From Brachynemurus nebulosus (Eukaryota > Arthropoda > Insecta > Neuroptera > Myrmeleontidae), in NCBI GenBank assembly GCA_035578155.1, contig JAPWDM010000006.1:16384305-16448304 (forward strand): DNA of 64,000 nt. Direction: 5' to 3'. Under the pieces are notes generated by a model, which was given only the letters and a program-made list of their open reading frames with translations, had not been told where the DNA came from and searched no databases. How positions within the stretch are numbered: position 1 is the stretch's first letter; every line of letters starts with the position of its first letter. Positions 35,616 to 47,086 of the stretch are shown here, piece after piece. The position numbers and the translations under genes were made by a program.

Positions 35616-36319
35616 TAATTTATCTGTATCCTTGTACAAGAAATATCTCCTCATAAAAATTTACAAGACACGCTCCTCTCATATATGTTTTTTCAACAAT
35701 TCAATTTTTTGACAGGATAATTTATAGCTTCAGTGTATAAAAAAAAAATTTTTCTTGAGATGGTTGTTTATATAATTCACATGCAGTTGATCAAATTAAA
35801 CTGTGTTCGTTCGTCGCGCGAGTGATGTTACAAACTTAAATTGAGCAACTATGTTGTTCATATGAAATTTTATTGTTTTCAAAACAAAACATATATGTAG
35901 AGTACCTGTTTAGTTCGTGGCACACAAACTATGGAGCGCATTTAGAAAAAAATTATAAATGCATTTATGAAAAATAGATAAATTATGTGCCGCTTCTAAC
36001 GAATGGTGATACGTTTTTCTGGCAATTTTTGACAGGATAATTTATGAGCTGCACTATAAGTCCGGGCATTAGTTATATAAATTGATTACAACTGCGTAGA
36101 CAGACCGTGGCGCATTAACAAAATTATGTTGGCACGTTGGCGCTAACCGTGAGAGGAGTGTTTATCTCGACCTTCAAGGACCTTTGTTAATAAATTTTTT
36201 AATACGCCAAATACTTAAATAAATTCATTGTTATAAAAAATGGGTATGGTGCAAATAATTTTTGATTGGGGTAGGGTATGTATGTATATCCGTGACTTCG
36301 CTTGCGTGTGTTTTTCTGT

Positions 36320-36655
36320 TGAAGTGAAAGTAGCCTATGTCCATCTATGTCCCCTCTGTTGACAATAATTAGGAGTCAAAGTTTGGAGTCAAAGTCAACC
36401 GTCAAAAAATTTCTTTGTTCCGTTTTCAATACATTTTCGTTTGGGATCAAATATTTTCCTAAAGTAAAAAGTAGCCTATGTTCTTCTACGTCTCCCCCGA
36501 CTATCATTATTCAAAGTTTCAAGTCGACTGGCAAAGTTTCAAGTCGACACTCTTAAGCCCATTTTCCTACGATAATCAGATATTTTCTCAGGGTAAAAGT
36601 AGCCTATGTGCTTCTACGCCACCGCTCCAGCTGACTGGCACAATAATTTTGATTT
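36320..36655 (+). repeat. Three ~130-bp retroelement-tail units in tandem
   Basis: AAGTAGCCTATGT.C.TCTA at about 36327, 36467 and 36595 is followed in the first two units by CAAAGTTT.AAGTC-type sequence. Related to the tail remnant at 25598. Confidence 0.55.
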
Positions 36656-37490
36656 TATATTTTACATATTCGCAACAACATTTTCTTATGGCTAAAATTT
36701 CTTGTTGTGTTGGAGCTTTCATGCAATTCGAAAGTACCCACTGAGAGGAGATGAACCGTTTGAAGTAAAAACCTTAGTTGACTTCTTACTACAACGCAAT
36801 GAAATGGAAAGGGAATCGCCTGACTAGAAGAATCGCCTTACTGATGACGCAAATTTTGACGCTAAATTTATCATACGAATAAAAAATATTCTGTTTTGAT
36901 AAGATAAGAAACTTACGTAACTATAGGAAATCTGACTATAAAACAAATCGATCCTTCCATTCCAACAGCTTTAATTAAACAAGATTTAATATAAATCCTG
37001 CTTACCATGCAAACTAAAAACCTAATCTCATAAAAAAGTCTTTGAAGTTTATTACTTAGATTGCACGGATTGTAATGCATTCTATATAGGTCAAACTGGT
37101 CGTACTTTTAAAATCACATATTCAAATATCTATTTTTATTGTATTTTACCTACATAGGGTAACATTCAGGAACGTAACTACCGCAGTAGCAACTACAGAA
37201 CTCCCAGCTTAAAATCTTGCCTAAAATTTAAATTTGTAATTTGTATATTCTCAACAGTATTTTATTATAAACCCTTCTGAATAATAAATACCACAAATTT
37301 TTTTGTTAAATTAAAATTTTGATGCAATTAGAAAATACTCACTAACGAATCGTCCGTATTAGCAAAAAACTTAGCTAATCCTTGTCCACAAATATAATGA
37401 ACAAAATTTGGACAAAAAAGATAATCGCCTGACTAGAAGAATCGCCTTATTGATGACGCAAATTTTGACGTTTATCATACAGCAATCCCC
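36650..37490 (+). mobile_element. Penelope-like element remnant with direct-repeat (pLTR-like) flanks
   Basis: Two diverged direct repeats, about 36650-36872 and 37235-37484, share ATGCAATT.GAAA.TAC.CACT and AATCGCCTGACTAGAAGAAT, CGCCTTA.TGATGACGCAAAT. The GIY-YIG fragment at 37044-37123 lies between them. Penelope-like elements are often flanked by such terminal repeats. The body is too short for reverse transcriptase, so this is a deleted relic. Confidence 0.55.
37044..37123 (+). pseudogene. Penelope-like GIY-YIG endonuclease fragment
   Basis: Reads EVYYLDCTDCNAFYIGQTGR then TFKITY in one frame: the GIY-like (EVY), Cys-x2-Cys and YIGQTGRTF signature of the Penelope-like endonuclease domain. 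A stretch of 26 residues only; the reading frame is not kept further on. Homologous to the remnant at 23607. Confidence 0.65.
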
Positions 37491-37615
37491 CGAAGAACAC
37501 GATTAATTGGTTCCGTGTTCTTTGAAACCGTGTAGTTCGAGACCACCAAAAGATAGGCATTTTTTATTACAAGTGTGAAAATAAAAAAATATAAAAAAAA
37601 CATTCCGTTTAATTT

Positions 37616-37925
37616 GCAAGTTGTGGGTATTCCAAACATATTGCGACTGTTAAAACCTACTTTTCGTTATCGAAAATTATCGATAACGGACTACTTATCA
37701 TAAATTGGTTATAATTGTTTAATTCAAGCTCTGTTAGTCCCTCTGATTTGGTTACCAATAGAATATTTTCGAAAAAATTAGTTTTCGATACTTCTCGTAA
37801 AGTTACGAAAAATATCGAAAACTAATTTTTTCGAAAATATGCTATTGGTGACTAAATCAATGGAGCTAACAGAGCCTAAAGAAACCAGTTATAACCAATC
37901 GATGATAAGTTACGTGGTGTCGAAA
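37616..37925. repeat. Head-to-head pair of 266-bp units
   Basis: The left half is the reverse complement of the 34077-type unit (GCAAGTTGTGGGTATTCC... CTACTTTTCGTTATCG). The right half is in forward order (GACTAAATCAATGGAGCTAA ... GATGATAAGTTACG). They meet at a palindrome, AAAATTAGTTTTCGATACTT and its mirror, at about 37770-37833. Confidence 0.7.
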
Positions 37926-38027
37926 ATAACATTTTCAAAATTTAAATATGTAAATTTCTACATATTCTTTATCATTTCTATTATAAAATTCTCAAAAATT
38001 TTAGTAGTTTTTATTTCCAGCATTTTT

Positions 38028-38062
38028 AGGCTACTCAGAGGCCATAACCTCTGAGTAAGCCT
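38028..38062. repeat. Short hairpin
   Basis: AGGCTACTCAGAGG and CCTCTGAGTAAGCCT pair with one bulged base around CCATAA. Confidence 0.5.
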
Positions 38063-38635
38063 TATCGTTTCACAAAAACACTATTCTAATGTGTGACCAA
38101 CTTGCATTTCTGTTTGCTGAACTCAGCTCCCCAACTTTTTGGAGTAAAGGGGATATTTTTCTTAATTACAAAAATAAAAAATTTAAGACATTAATTTTGG
38201 ACCTAACTGCTAATTGTTTAATAATCGAACGTATAGAATTAGAAATTAATTAGATTTTTTTCTTAATTGCTAAATTTTTTTTTAATCTTTCTTGTTAGCA
38301 GTAAGGTATAAATAAAAAAAATATAATTGACGCCTATACTATTAGGTACATGATTATTACTGTGTCGTTTATGGATATTTAAATGATTTTAATATTACCT
38401 ACATATTAAATTACCTAAATGATTTTAATATTACCTACATATTAACAGTAAATTACTATCAAAAAAATGCAAACTTTAACAATATTTTTTAAATTCATTC
38501 AAATTCAATTTAATTGCTATTTAAATATATTAGTTTTTGACATTTGACGTTTTGAATTTTACTCAAAATATACATACGTAATTTACACATGCTACCTATA
38601 TATATAGTGAGTATACTCTATTTTGAAAGTGTCAC

Positions 38636-39420
38636 ACCATAGAACACTAGAAGCCAACTAACATAAAAAAAGTGAAATTCGCTTGGAGTCATTTGTAAGC
38701 CAGTCACAGCTTAAGACATTAGTCCGTCAGTAGTCGTCGTCGAGTCAACACACCATTATATTAACAATATACCCATTGTTAGTTGAGCACGTTGAACAGC
38801 TCTCTCTGGTAATACGTGTGATGTGATTGTATGTGTGTATACACATACTACTACAAAAAACCAAACTAATACACTGCAAACAGTGTGTATGTACACAAAC
38901 AGACTACGTCACAAACTCATTACAAGTGGAACAGAGGCAAAGCCAATCTAGTTTGTCCCCTTGTATCACACAGTATATAATACATGATAGGTACCTACAA
39001 CATATGTACATAAAGCTACGGATACACGAGACATCTAAATTAGCATTATTGTGTGCAATGTTTACACTATAGAACACTAGAAGCAAACTAATATCAAAAA
39101 AGTTTAGTTCGCTTGGAGTCATTTGTTGGTCTGTCACAGCTTAAGGCATTTAGTCAGTCGGTGTCGGTCATCGAATCCACTACGATTGTTATGTATTGTA
39201 AGACCATTGTTACTTGACCTGCACGTTGCTCTGTCCGATAATACGTGTTTTGTAATTGTGTGTGTAAATACTCACACAGAAGCAAACATCAAGCCTAAAC
39301 CACTACAAACAGTTTGTACTTACACAGCATAGTGATGCGAAGTGGAGGAGATTTTACGTCACCTTTCTGCTACAGTCGGAATACTAACTATCATATAGTA
39401 GTTTGGCCCGTTGGTTTACA
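38636..39420. repeat. Direct tandem duplication, ~429-bp period, GC-richer
   Basis: TATAGAACACTAGAAGC.AAC, TTCGCTTGGAGTCATTTGT, GTCACAGCTTAAG.CATT and ATAATACGTGT-type blocks occur in the same order from 38636 and from 39065. The composition is more balanced than the flanks, and each copy has TCAGT initiator-like sequence (CCGTCAGTAGTCG, GTCAGTCGGTGTCGG). Short frames at 38827, 38904 and 39123 are not conserved between the two copies, which argues against protein coding. Confidence 0.6.
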
Positions 39421-39428
39421 CGTTCAAG

Positions 39429-39885
39429 TAAAGCGGGTTCTACACGATGCTACGAACGTTCCTTCCAACATTCGATCGAACGTTTGAGGCAGTTAAGTTC
39501 GATAGTTGGTGCGACGAATGTATCTGCTACACGGTGAATCGAATGTTTGATCCAATACGAATGATGATGTGTTGGTACTCAGTGGACGATGTTATCTGTC
39601 TGATGTTATCTCTAATGTTATACACTGATGTTGTCTCTCTTCACATGAACGAGCGTGCAGCTGCTGAGTCGAACCAACCAACGAACCAACATTGACCTTC
39701 AAATGTTCGAAGCACCCCTTTGACTCGGTGCAAAAATACCGACATCGAACGGGACACGACCAAATGCGAACGTTTGACGCTCGACATTGGACACTCGTAG
39801 GTTCGAACAACGGCTACACGATGCTATGAACCATCCAACGTCGAATGTTGGAAGGTGTTCGTAGCATCGTGTAGCAGCGGCTTAA
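39429..39885. mobile_element. PIF/Harbinger-type MITE, copy 2 (TAA target duplication)
   Basis: 39432-39882 (451 bp) is the reverse complement of the element at 7407-7861 with scattered differences. TAA lies at 39429-39431 and 39883-39885. The terminal GCGGGTTCTACACGATGCTA and the inverted GCCGCTGCTACACGATGCTA confirm the ends. The frames at 39447 and 39592 are repeat artefacts. Confidence 0.85.
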
Positions 39886-40469
39886 ATTTGCAGTCTAGAT
39901 AAGGCTAGAACAGTTGTATACACTCGAGTTGCTAGACTTCTCTAGCAAATATTTGAGGTTGTTTACACAGTAGTGTCACACACGGCGAATAGAATAGTGT
40001 CAGACATTTCACACAACACCTGATTTAGATTATAATTTAACATTTCTAAATCGTATTTTGTATTGCCATATTCTATTTTGAATTGAAAACTAATATTTTT
40101 ATAAATGTTGCTGCAAGACGGCAGTTTCGTACTGAAAATAATTTATTTCATTTTTTGCTATAGTGTAAATCCAACTTGTAAAATTTTATTGCGTTTACTT
40201 TTTTCTTAGAGTTGTAATATAATATTATCTCTGTATTATCTTTTGGATGCGTCTCACAATTTAGGATTACCTTGTTGGTAGTATCTTAAATCAACTTTTC
40301 TGTCCTTTTGTAAAAAAAAAAACTTCTACACCAAAAGCGTGTCGTGTGTCCGTACCTTTATAATCTTTTTAAAATAAATTATTTTTTTTTTTGTCAAAAG
40401 ATTCTTATAACATAACCTATTTGTATGACTTAACGTTTATGTAAAAAAAAACAATATGTTTTCATCCAA

Positions 40470-40945
40470 ATCATTTTAATATTTGCGACGATTTGAATTT
40501 TTACACAAAATTTCGAATGCGAAAGGAATTTTTATTTTGGAAAAAATTCGCCCACGAATACAACACAAAACGAACTGGTATGCTGTTTTTTAAATAATAA
40601 GTATTTCAACTAAGCAGTAATGTATCTTTTTTTTAGGAATAGTACATTATCTTCAGAAATAATGTTTTTTTTAAGGAGAAGTTTTCAAAGCTACTACTAG
40701 CAAAGTAGTGAAATTAGTGTCACACAAAATTGCTTTGTTGCGTGAAGAATTCATTAAATTTCCAACAACTGACGTCGAAAAGGCGCAAGTTAAAGAAAAT
40801 TTTTATAACATTACGCGGTTTCCGAGAGTGTTTGCTGCTTTACATACATACACGGTTACATATACAGGCTGGAAACAGATTTATCGAACGTGGGGCAAGT
40901 ATGGTGAGAAATTTTTCTCAGGATCAATGTGATCTCTGACACTTT
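40470..40945 (+). pseudogene. Decayed PIF/Harbinger transposase (HARBI1-like nuclease)
   Basis: Three adjacent pieces in shifting frames recall the HARBI1 family. One reads DDLNFYTKFRMRKEFLFW, then with a frame change ILEKIRPRIQHKTNW (40477-40590). After a deleted stretch comes VVKLVSHKIALLREEFIKFP, TTDVEKAQVKENFYNI and FPRV (about 40700-40835). Known of the family: IKFPTT...E....FY.I..FP.V precedes the first catalytic Asp of the DDE nuclease; here that Asp region reads ALHTYTV and is damaged. A longer in-frame piece is 40708-40932. At least two frameshifts and an internal deletion make it non-functional. It lies 0.6 kb from the Harbinger-type MITE, but a direct relation is not shown. Confidence 0.65.
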
Positions 40946-41099
40946 TTGATCAATAATATTTCATTTTTAAATCGCGTTACCATGGATCTGCAATATTTTT
41001 GTGTTTGTCAGATTAAATACCCCTGTCGCAGCATCTGCATAACATAGCGAATTTCCAAATTTTAGGGACTGGCGGATCTCATCTAAGAACTGTACCTAT

Positions 41100-41500
41100 T
41101 TAAAATAGTTTAGCTTTCTAAGAGTAAAAGATTTTTTAAAATCGGCTGGGTAATTAGTTTTGATATTTTTGGGACCCAAGAACCCGAACGGACTTTGTGC
41201 AGCATAGTTGTATCCATCTAAAATAATTTAGTTCTCTAACAGTGAAAAAATTTTCAAAATCGGTCGGTTAGTTTATTTTTTACAATAATGGGAACAGTAA
41301 ACCCTGGCGGAAATCATACAACATAACCTTTATTCATCTAAAATAATTTTAGTAAAAAGTTTATCCTAACAGTAAAAAACGGGTCCTAGGGATCTCATAT
41401 AACTTATGGTAGTCCGTAAGGTTCTTGTGGACATCATTTAATTACTTAATGAATTCAAATACTTTAACTTACTAACGGTGAAAAAATTTTCAAAATTTTC
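41100..41500. repeat. Several diverged copies of the 12960-type unit
   Basis: GTTTAGCTTTCTAAGAGTAA, TAGTTCTCTAACAGTGAAAAA and similar blocks followed by AAAATCGG.(T/C)GG.TA recur about every 80-110 bp. Same family as 12960-13190. The fragment 41021-41057 just before is the reversed right end of family E. Confidence 0.5.
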
Positions 41501-41779
41501 GACATTCGCTAAAAAAATCATTGAAAAATATTTGATATGTTTCGATCAATTAATGGTCAACATCAGCAAATAAAAGTTACTCAAATCGAAGAAAAGAATG
41601 AGTTATTTGTCCGTAGAAATTAAAATACAAATTCTGAAAACGAGCAAAGAAATATTGAAAAAACTAAATCGGCAAAACATTCTGACAAATAACACTACCC
41701 AACTAATACTTGCCAATTTGAATGAAACTTAACATACTTATTAAACAGCGAAAAATATTAAATACGTGTTTTTTTATTT

Positions 41780-42540
41780 CGGCTAAATACGCTTTTTAGG
41801 GGTAGAAAACACCATTCAACCTCTGTAGATGAAAACAGTTATAGCTAGATATTTTTGAAACGACATATTTTCTGAAAAAAGGGCTGAGTACCAAATTTGT
41901 AGAATTTGAAGCGATGCACTTGATAGTGACCCTGAAATCGATTTTCAAGGTCAGTTGAAAATGATTAGCCATTGCCGAAGTTTGACCATATCCTGTACCT
42001 ATAAGCAGTAATTTCATGTATTGACTCAATCTATCTTCAAAGTTGATTTATAGAAAAAATTAGAAGAAAACATTTTTGTAAGTAATTTTAGAAGTAAAGT
42101 TAAGAAAAGATTTAATATCACTCTAATTGTAAGTTAAACATTAACTTTATGTTATATTATAAATTTTCAAAATTTTTTAAAATTTTTATTGCTACTCTAT
42201 AGTTATCATATTAGGAATTCAATTGAACATATGATTAACTATTATTTTTCCGATTGCGATTGAGCAAGTATTTTTCAAAATTACTTCTTGATCACTTATT
42301 TTCTATCTTGCATGTGAAATTCGTTCGAATATACTTTGAACCATTTAGGGGTGAAAAGTAAGCTACTCCTTTTGAAAAATATTAAATGATTTTCAAATGA
42401 CTTTGGAAATTGACCTCAAGGTCAACTTCAAAGTCATCATCAAGTGCTTCACTTTGAATTCTATAACTTTGGTCCTAAGCACTTTTTTCAGAAAATATAT
42501 CGTACCATAATCCACTTCTATGTTGATTCCTGGTCTCTTT
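41780..42540. repeat. Diverged foldback, ~110-bp arms
   Basis: ATATTTTCTGAAAAAAGGGC and following bases (41865-41960) are mirrored by GCACTTTTTTCAGAAAATAT (42385-42500), including the GACCTCAAGGTCAACTTCAAA block. Confidence 0.5.
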
Positions 42541-42799
42541 TCCTGCGTTTCTAATATTTATGTCAATAAAAAATGTGCTACCGTAGACAAGGATGAATAG
42601 GTACGCATTCAGACTTCACACCGTATTTTTTTGTATTTATTTTATGAGTACCTAATCTTTAATATATTAAAAATTTACGCGAAGATGGTCACTTTATCAG
42701 CAGTATCCAAAAAAATTTAAAAATATTGGTGGTTTTTGAAAAATTAACAAAAATCGTATAATTTCTTCTCTATGAAAAATTGGGATCAAAAGAGACGAG

Positions 42800-43340
42800 A
42801 AAAGAGTAAATGGGGACAACCCGTAGGGTCGACCAAAATAACGGACCCGATTTTTTTCATCTGACACAGTCGCCATTTAAGAAGTGAAATTACCCCTCAA
42901 AATTAGGGTAAAATTTCAATTTTGCTAGATTACTTGAAAACTGCGGCAGATAAAGAAAAATTTTAAATTGACACAACACTTCATTTTTAGAGAGCTTTCT
43001 ACTGATATATACAAAGCCAGAGTCGGACCTACTAGAGGGGCTATTTTGGTAAATTTGGGGGTAAAAAAAGTTGTATAAGCGTTTTTCCTAACATCTAAAA
43101 CAAAAACAAGAGCCTTATCACCATTTTTTCTAAGCATTAAAAGCTGGTTTATATTCGGTTTCTATTGAAAACTCAATTAGACTGCATGTTAAAAGTGAGC
43201 AAAAATTAAACCTGCAATAACTTTTAAACGCTGTAGTGAATCTAATTTAAATTTTCACAGTCGATTAAATTTAGAAAAACCATTATTCGCACAAATTTTC
43301 ATAAGACTGTCACCATTTTTAAGTACCTCCATAATATCCT
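42800..43340. repeat. Diverged relative of the foldback-element arm
   Basis: The order CGGACC..GATTTTTTTCAT, GAAATTACCCCTCAAAATTA, GAGAGCTTTCTACTGATATA and GAGGGGCTATTTTGGTAAAT parallels 10430-10750. No second arm was identified. Confidence 0.45.
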
Positions 43341-43455
43341 TAACTTGTAGCTATGGTATAATTATCAAAATTTTTTGCAGGTTTCTTACTAATCATACAA
43401 CATGTAATGATTCATACAACATACAACACATAATTCCTGAGTAGCCCTAAATAAT

Positions 43456-43483
43456 GCGTGTCAAACACGCACTTGACGACTTT
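43456..43483 (+). repeat. Right-end fragment of repeat family D
   Basis: TGCGTGTCAAACACGCACTT then GACGAC matches the terminal hairpin of family D; the rest of the element is absent. Confidence 0.5.
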
Positions 43484-43689
43484 TCTTTTATAATGACAGA
43501 TTCAATTACCACGATTTTTATTCGTGTAAATCGAATCCACATGTGATATACATATTCGTGTACATTGAGGACTGATGTAACTTTATATCAAATATATAAT
43601 ATGTACTTAAAAATCGTGTTGTTTGAAACCGTTTAATTCGGGGGAAGGGTACCCGTGTTCTTCGAGGGATGCCTGTATTATACGAATAA

Positions 43690-43860
43690 AGGTCCATTCA
43701 TATCTACAGACACTGAACGTCACATACGTTCTTATGGGTGTATTCACATATACCGCACAGACATGGATTGTCTACATGTATGAAAGTGTTCATAAGAAAA
43801 GCATTAAACAATATTTGTCGTGTCTGTAACGTTTAGTGTCTGTAAATATGAATGTGCCTA
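43690..43860. mobile_element. Small MITE with ~40-bp inverted termini
   Basis: GGTCCATTCATATCTACAGA, CACTGAACGTCAC (43691 on) is mirrored by GTAACGTTTAGTGTCTGTAA, ATATGAATGTGCC at the right end. Interior 80 bp unrelated. Confidence 0.65.
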
Positions 43861-44055
43861 AAATCGACGGGAATGAAGAAATTAATAAAACATATGATCC
43901 TATATTTTGAAACAATGATAAGAAACTTTTACGTAACTGTTATCAGTCTGACCCGGAGGTTAATTAAATATCAAACAAAATGTACATAATTATTAATTAT
44001 GTGTTTTAAATTTTAAAAATATCTTACGATATTTTTATTCACCAGCTATAGCTTC

Positions 44056-44525
44056 GCTATATACCATGTGAGTTTTTTGAAAGTTGCCATTTCTATTACA
44101 ACCAAATTTTTATGATAGAAATGGTACTGGAAAAGGTTCTTTTCTTGGATGAAATGGAAACGTAACCAAGCAAAACACTATCGGTTGAAGTAGCCTCAAG
44201 TACATATGCATATTTTTACCGTCTAACTGATAAATTAAAGAAAAATTAAAAAATTAAACATGGGTAAAAAAATTTCTTTTGCTCATTTATGTTGTTAATT
44301 AATGCATTAGATCAGTTTTATCGAAAAATTAATAAATAGTCTCATTTAAAAATCTATAAGTTTGTATCATAGCTCGAAAACCATAAGAGCTATAAAACTC
44401 CTGACTATAGCAACCGGTTGCCCCCGTCGATATCTACAACTCTTATTTGAACAATTTTTCGATTAAATCAACGGTTTGGCTGTAATAACAATGGCAACTC
44501 TCGAAAAACTCACACAGTATATAGC
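44056..44525. mobile_element. MITE with ~50-bp inverted termini
   Basis: CTATATACCATGTGAGTTTT and AGTTGCCATTTCTATTACAA (44057-44105) are mirrored by GGCTGTAATAACAATGGCAA and AAACTCACACAGTATATAG (to 44525), with several substitutions. Confidence 0.65.
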
Positions 44526-46210
44526 CTGTATGGACGGGAAAGGCCGGAAAAATCGGAATAAATAACTCTCTTGGAATCCGAGACGACCTTTTGCTTTACT
44601 GACAGTCAATTACTTTCAAATAAATTATTTTCTCACTAAAATATATCATATTTTTTCTCGGTTTTTCTAACAATTACACATCCTGTTTTATATCAAAAAT
44701 TAATAGATCACGATAACGATAGAAAACCAATATTTTGATTGATAACAACGCAAAAATTTTTCAAAAAAATATAATTAAAAAATGTAAACAACTTTACAAA
44801 AAATTGAAGTTGTTTGTTTTTAACAAGAAAATGTCAATTATTCAAAATTTTATGCATATGCTTTTTCTACGATTGTTTTGTTGTTTTTGATCAAATTCAA
44901 GGTTATTGAATCAACTGAATGTTATTAACTGTTACAAAACATAAAGTATGAATGTATTTACTATTTATTTACGTTTAAATACAATGTTTGTACGTAGGTT
45001 GTGATATGAGTATATTACACAAAATATATGCAGGCGACAGTGAGATTCAAAAAAGTTGCACACGATTACAAAATTTTGAAGAAAAAGCTCCTTTAAAATA
45101 ACGATAAGGAGATACAAGAAAGTCTATAGTATTTTTCATTTGAAATTCCATGCTATATTAACCAGGGCGTGGCTGTGTTGACTGGTGCCCCTGACCAGAC
45201 TTGAAATTAGCGCCCCCCGATTAATAAAAAGAGGGGAGAGGGTTCAGTAACTTAATAACTTAAAAACTCCGCCCTCTACCCGCAATCATATCATACGTCT
45301 CTTCTCATCTTTTGCACAAACTACAGCCACCTGGACTACTCTGAGCACGATTTATCGAACTTCACAGAATTACATGATAACGGCACCCAGTTTTGTTTCC
45401 CAGACTTGGAAAATAGAAATGCTAGGAATGTTTTTGACTTTATTCGTTTTATAAATTTTGACTGTTCCCGTTTTCCAAACGGACTTTCCTTTTTTCAGGT
45501 TTTTAACGGATTTTATTTTGTTTATTTTATTTTATATTTTTGGGATGTCACGTCGTCATTGATAATTATACTTAATTTTTGTTAATGTTTGTCCATTCTG
45601 ATTTCTAGAGATGCAAAATTACCGGTAATTTTGAAAATTACGTTACCACTGGTAATATTACGGTAATTTTCAGTAAAATTCGGTAATATTAGTATATTCG
45701 TATTTTAAATGAATTCGTTGTATAAAACATTAATTTGATTTTTTAGTTTTTTCTTAAAACGAGAGGGGGTGTGTTCAGTTAAATAATTTGTTTTAATTAA
45801 AAAAATTTTTGAAAAATTTTTTCGAAAAATTCTTACAAAATTTTTTTCTGAAAAAACAATGGCTGATCCTTGTAGAGAATTTATTCGAGTTTTTAAAACA
45901 CCCGTTCAATTTTCTGCTGAATGAACAAGTTATCCGGTCCATATGGTGGTTAAGTCGGAAGTCTGTGGACCAAAAAAAAAAAAAAAAACGAAAAAATTTC
46001 GAAAATTTTTTTCTCGTGTATTTATTAGGATTGCGCCACACACGTTGCTTTGAAAATTTTTTTATCACAAGATCTGGAAACTAGAAACTTCCAGCTTTAA
46101 ATTGCTTTGCTTACGACTCCGATACGACCATTTTTCACGAAGATACAGCCATTCGAAAAATCGCTAAAAAATTTGGAATTTTTTTTTGATCCTTTAATTA
46201 TTTCCGCTAG
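44526..46210. other. Intergenic stretch, low-complexity blocks only
   Basis: Includes an ATTACCGGTAATTTT-rich patch at 45615-45695 (short inverted words, possibly a decayed MITE) and A/T homopolymer-rich sequence at 45790-46070 that gives opposing 91-codon frames rich in F and K. No gene supported. Confidence 0.4.
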
Positions 46211-46212
46211 TG

Positions 46213-47086
46213 TAAGGTAACGGGCCTAGTTTCTGACCTTTTAAGAGTGACGGCTGAGGTTAAACGACAGTAATAAATATAAGTTTCAACTTAAGAGACA
46301 ATTAATAATTTTATCAACTAGTTTATGGCTTTCAAAATAAAGCCATACAAGTAAAATAATTATTTGAATTGAATTAATAATTTAAATTAATGTTTTAAAA
46401 ATTGACAAAAAGGACCCAGTTTCTGACCTTCAAGATTTCTCATGTGACAGTTTCTGACCCTGACAGTGGCCTAGTTTCTGATTCTTAAATTTAAAAATAC
46501 AGTTTTTTAAAATTTAATTTATAAATAATTTTTTATTGATAAAAATGAATGTTTAATGTTATATACGTTATGAAAAATAACAAAAACTAATCGAAGATAA
46601 CTATAAATAACAAAATAACTAACAAAAACTGGTTAGAATTTAATTGGGCCATACCACTTTAGAAGTGAGCCTAGTAATTGACCCTCATATTTCAATAATA
46701 AAAATCATTCTAAGGTATTTTATAAATATTTTAAAATAAATTTTAAACAAATATTAACCTGCTCATATATTTTTAATTAAGTTTTCATACTTACATGATG
46801 AATATTGCACAGATCAAAATGAGTACTTTGTAACATAAACTGTTAAGAAACTACCAAAAAAATAGTGTTTACACACATTTTAAACTTAAATTTTTTTTTT
46901 ATTTAGTTAATATATTCTAAACTTTTTAAATTGCTGTTCATTAGACACAGAATAGATTACTTTAAATTAAGAATTTATTTTTTTTCTTATTTAAAATATA
47001 GTTTTTTTATTAATTTATAACAAAGTTGAAAAGTTCAGAAACTGGGCCAGGGTCAATTACCGGGTCTTTTACCTTATATTGATTGT
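46213..47086. mobile_element. Element with inverted termini and internal TTTCTGAC repeats
   Basis: The left terminus TAAGGTAACGGGCCTAGTTT and the inverted right terminus TAAGGTAAAAGACCCGGTAA share TAAGGTAA and GACC blocks. The motif CC(T/C)AGTTTCTGACC recurs at about 46225, 46420, 46445 and 46470, and GCCTAGTAATTGACCC at 46670. About 870 bp, AT-rich, no frame. Target duplication unclear. Confidence 0.6.

Larger units (their letters stand above)
33410..36067. mobile_element. 2.66-kb terminal-inverted-repeat element carrying two tandem arrays
   Basis: The left end GCCCGGACACTATAGTG, ATAAATCATCCTGTCAAAAA is mirrored by the right end (CAATTTTTGACAGGATAATT, CACTATAAGTCCGGGC to 36067). A partial second right end lies at 35695-35745. 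Inside are three ~270-bp units (34077-34880) directly followed by about seven ~103-bp units (34885-35615). No transposase frame is seen. The 92- and 62-codon frames within are array translations. Confidence 0.7.

Noticed and set aside
45793..46084. Opposed 91-codon frames rich in Phe/Lys
   Set aside because: A/T homopolymer-rich low-complexity DNA read on both strands.
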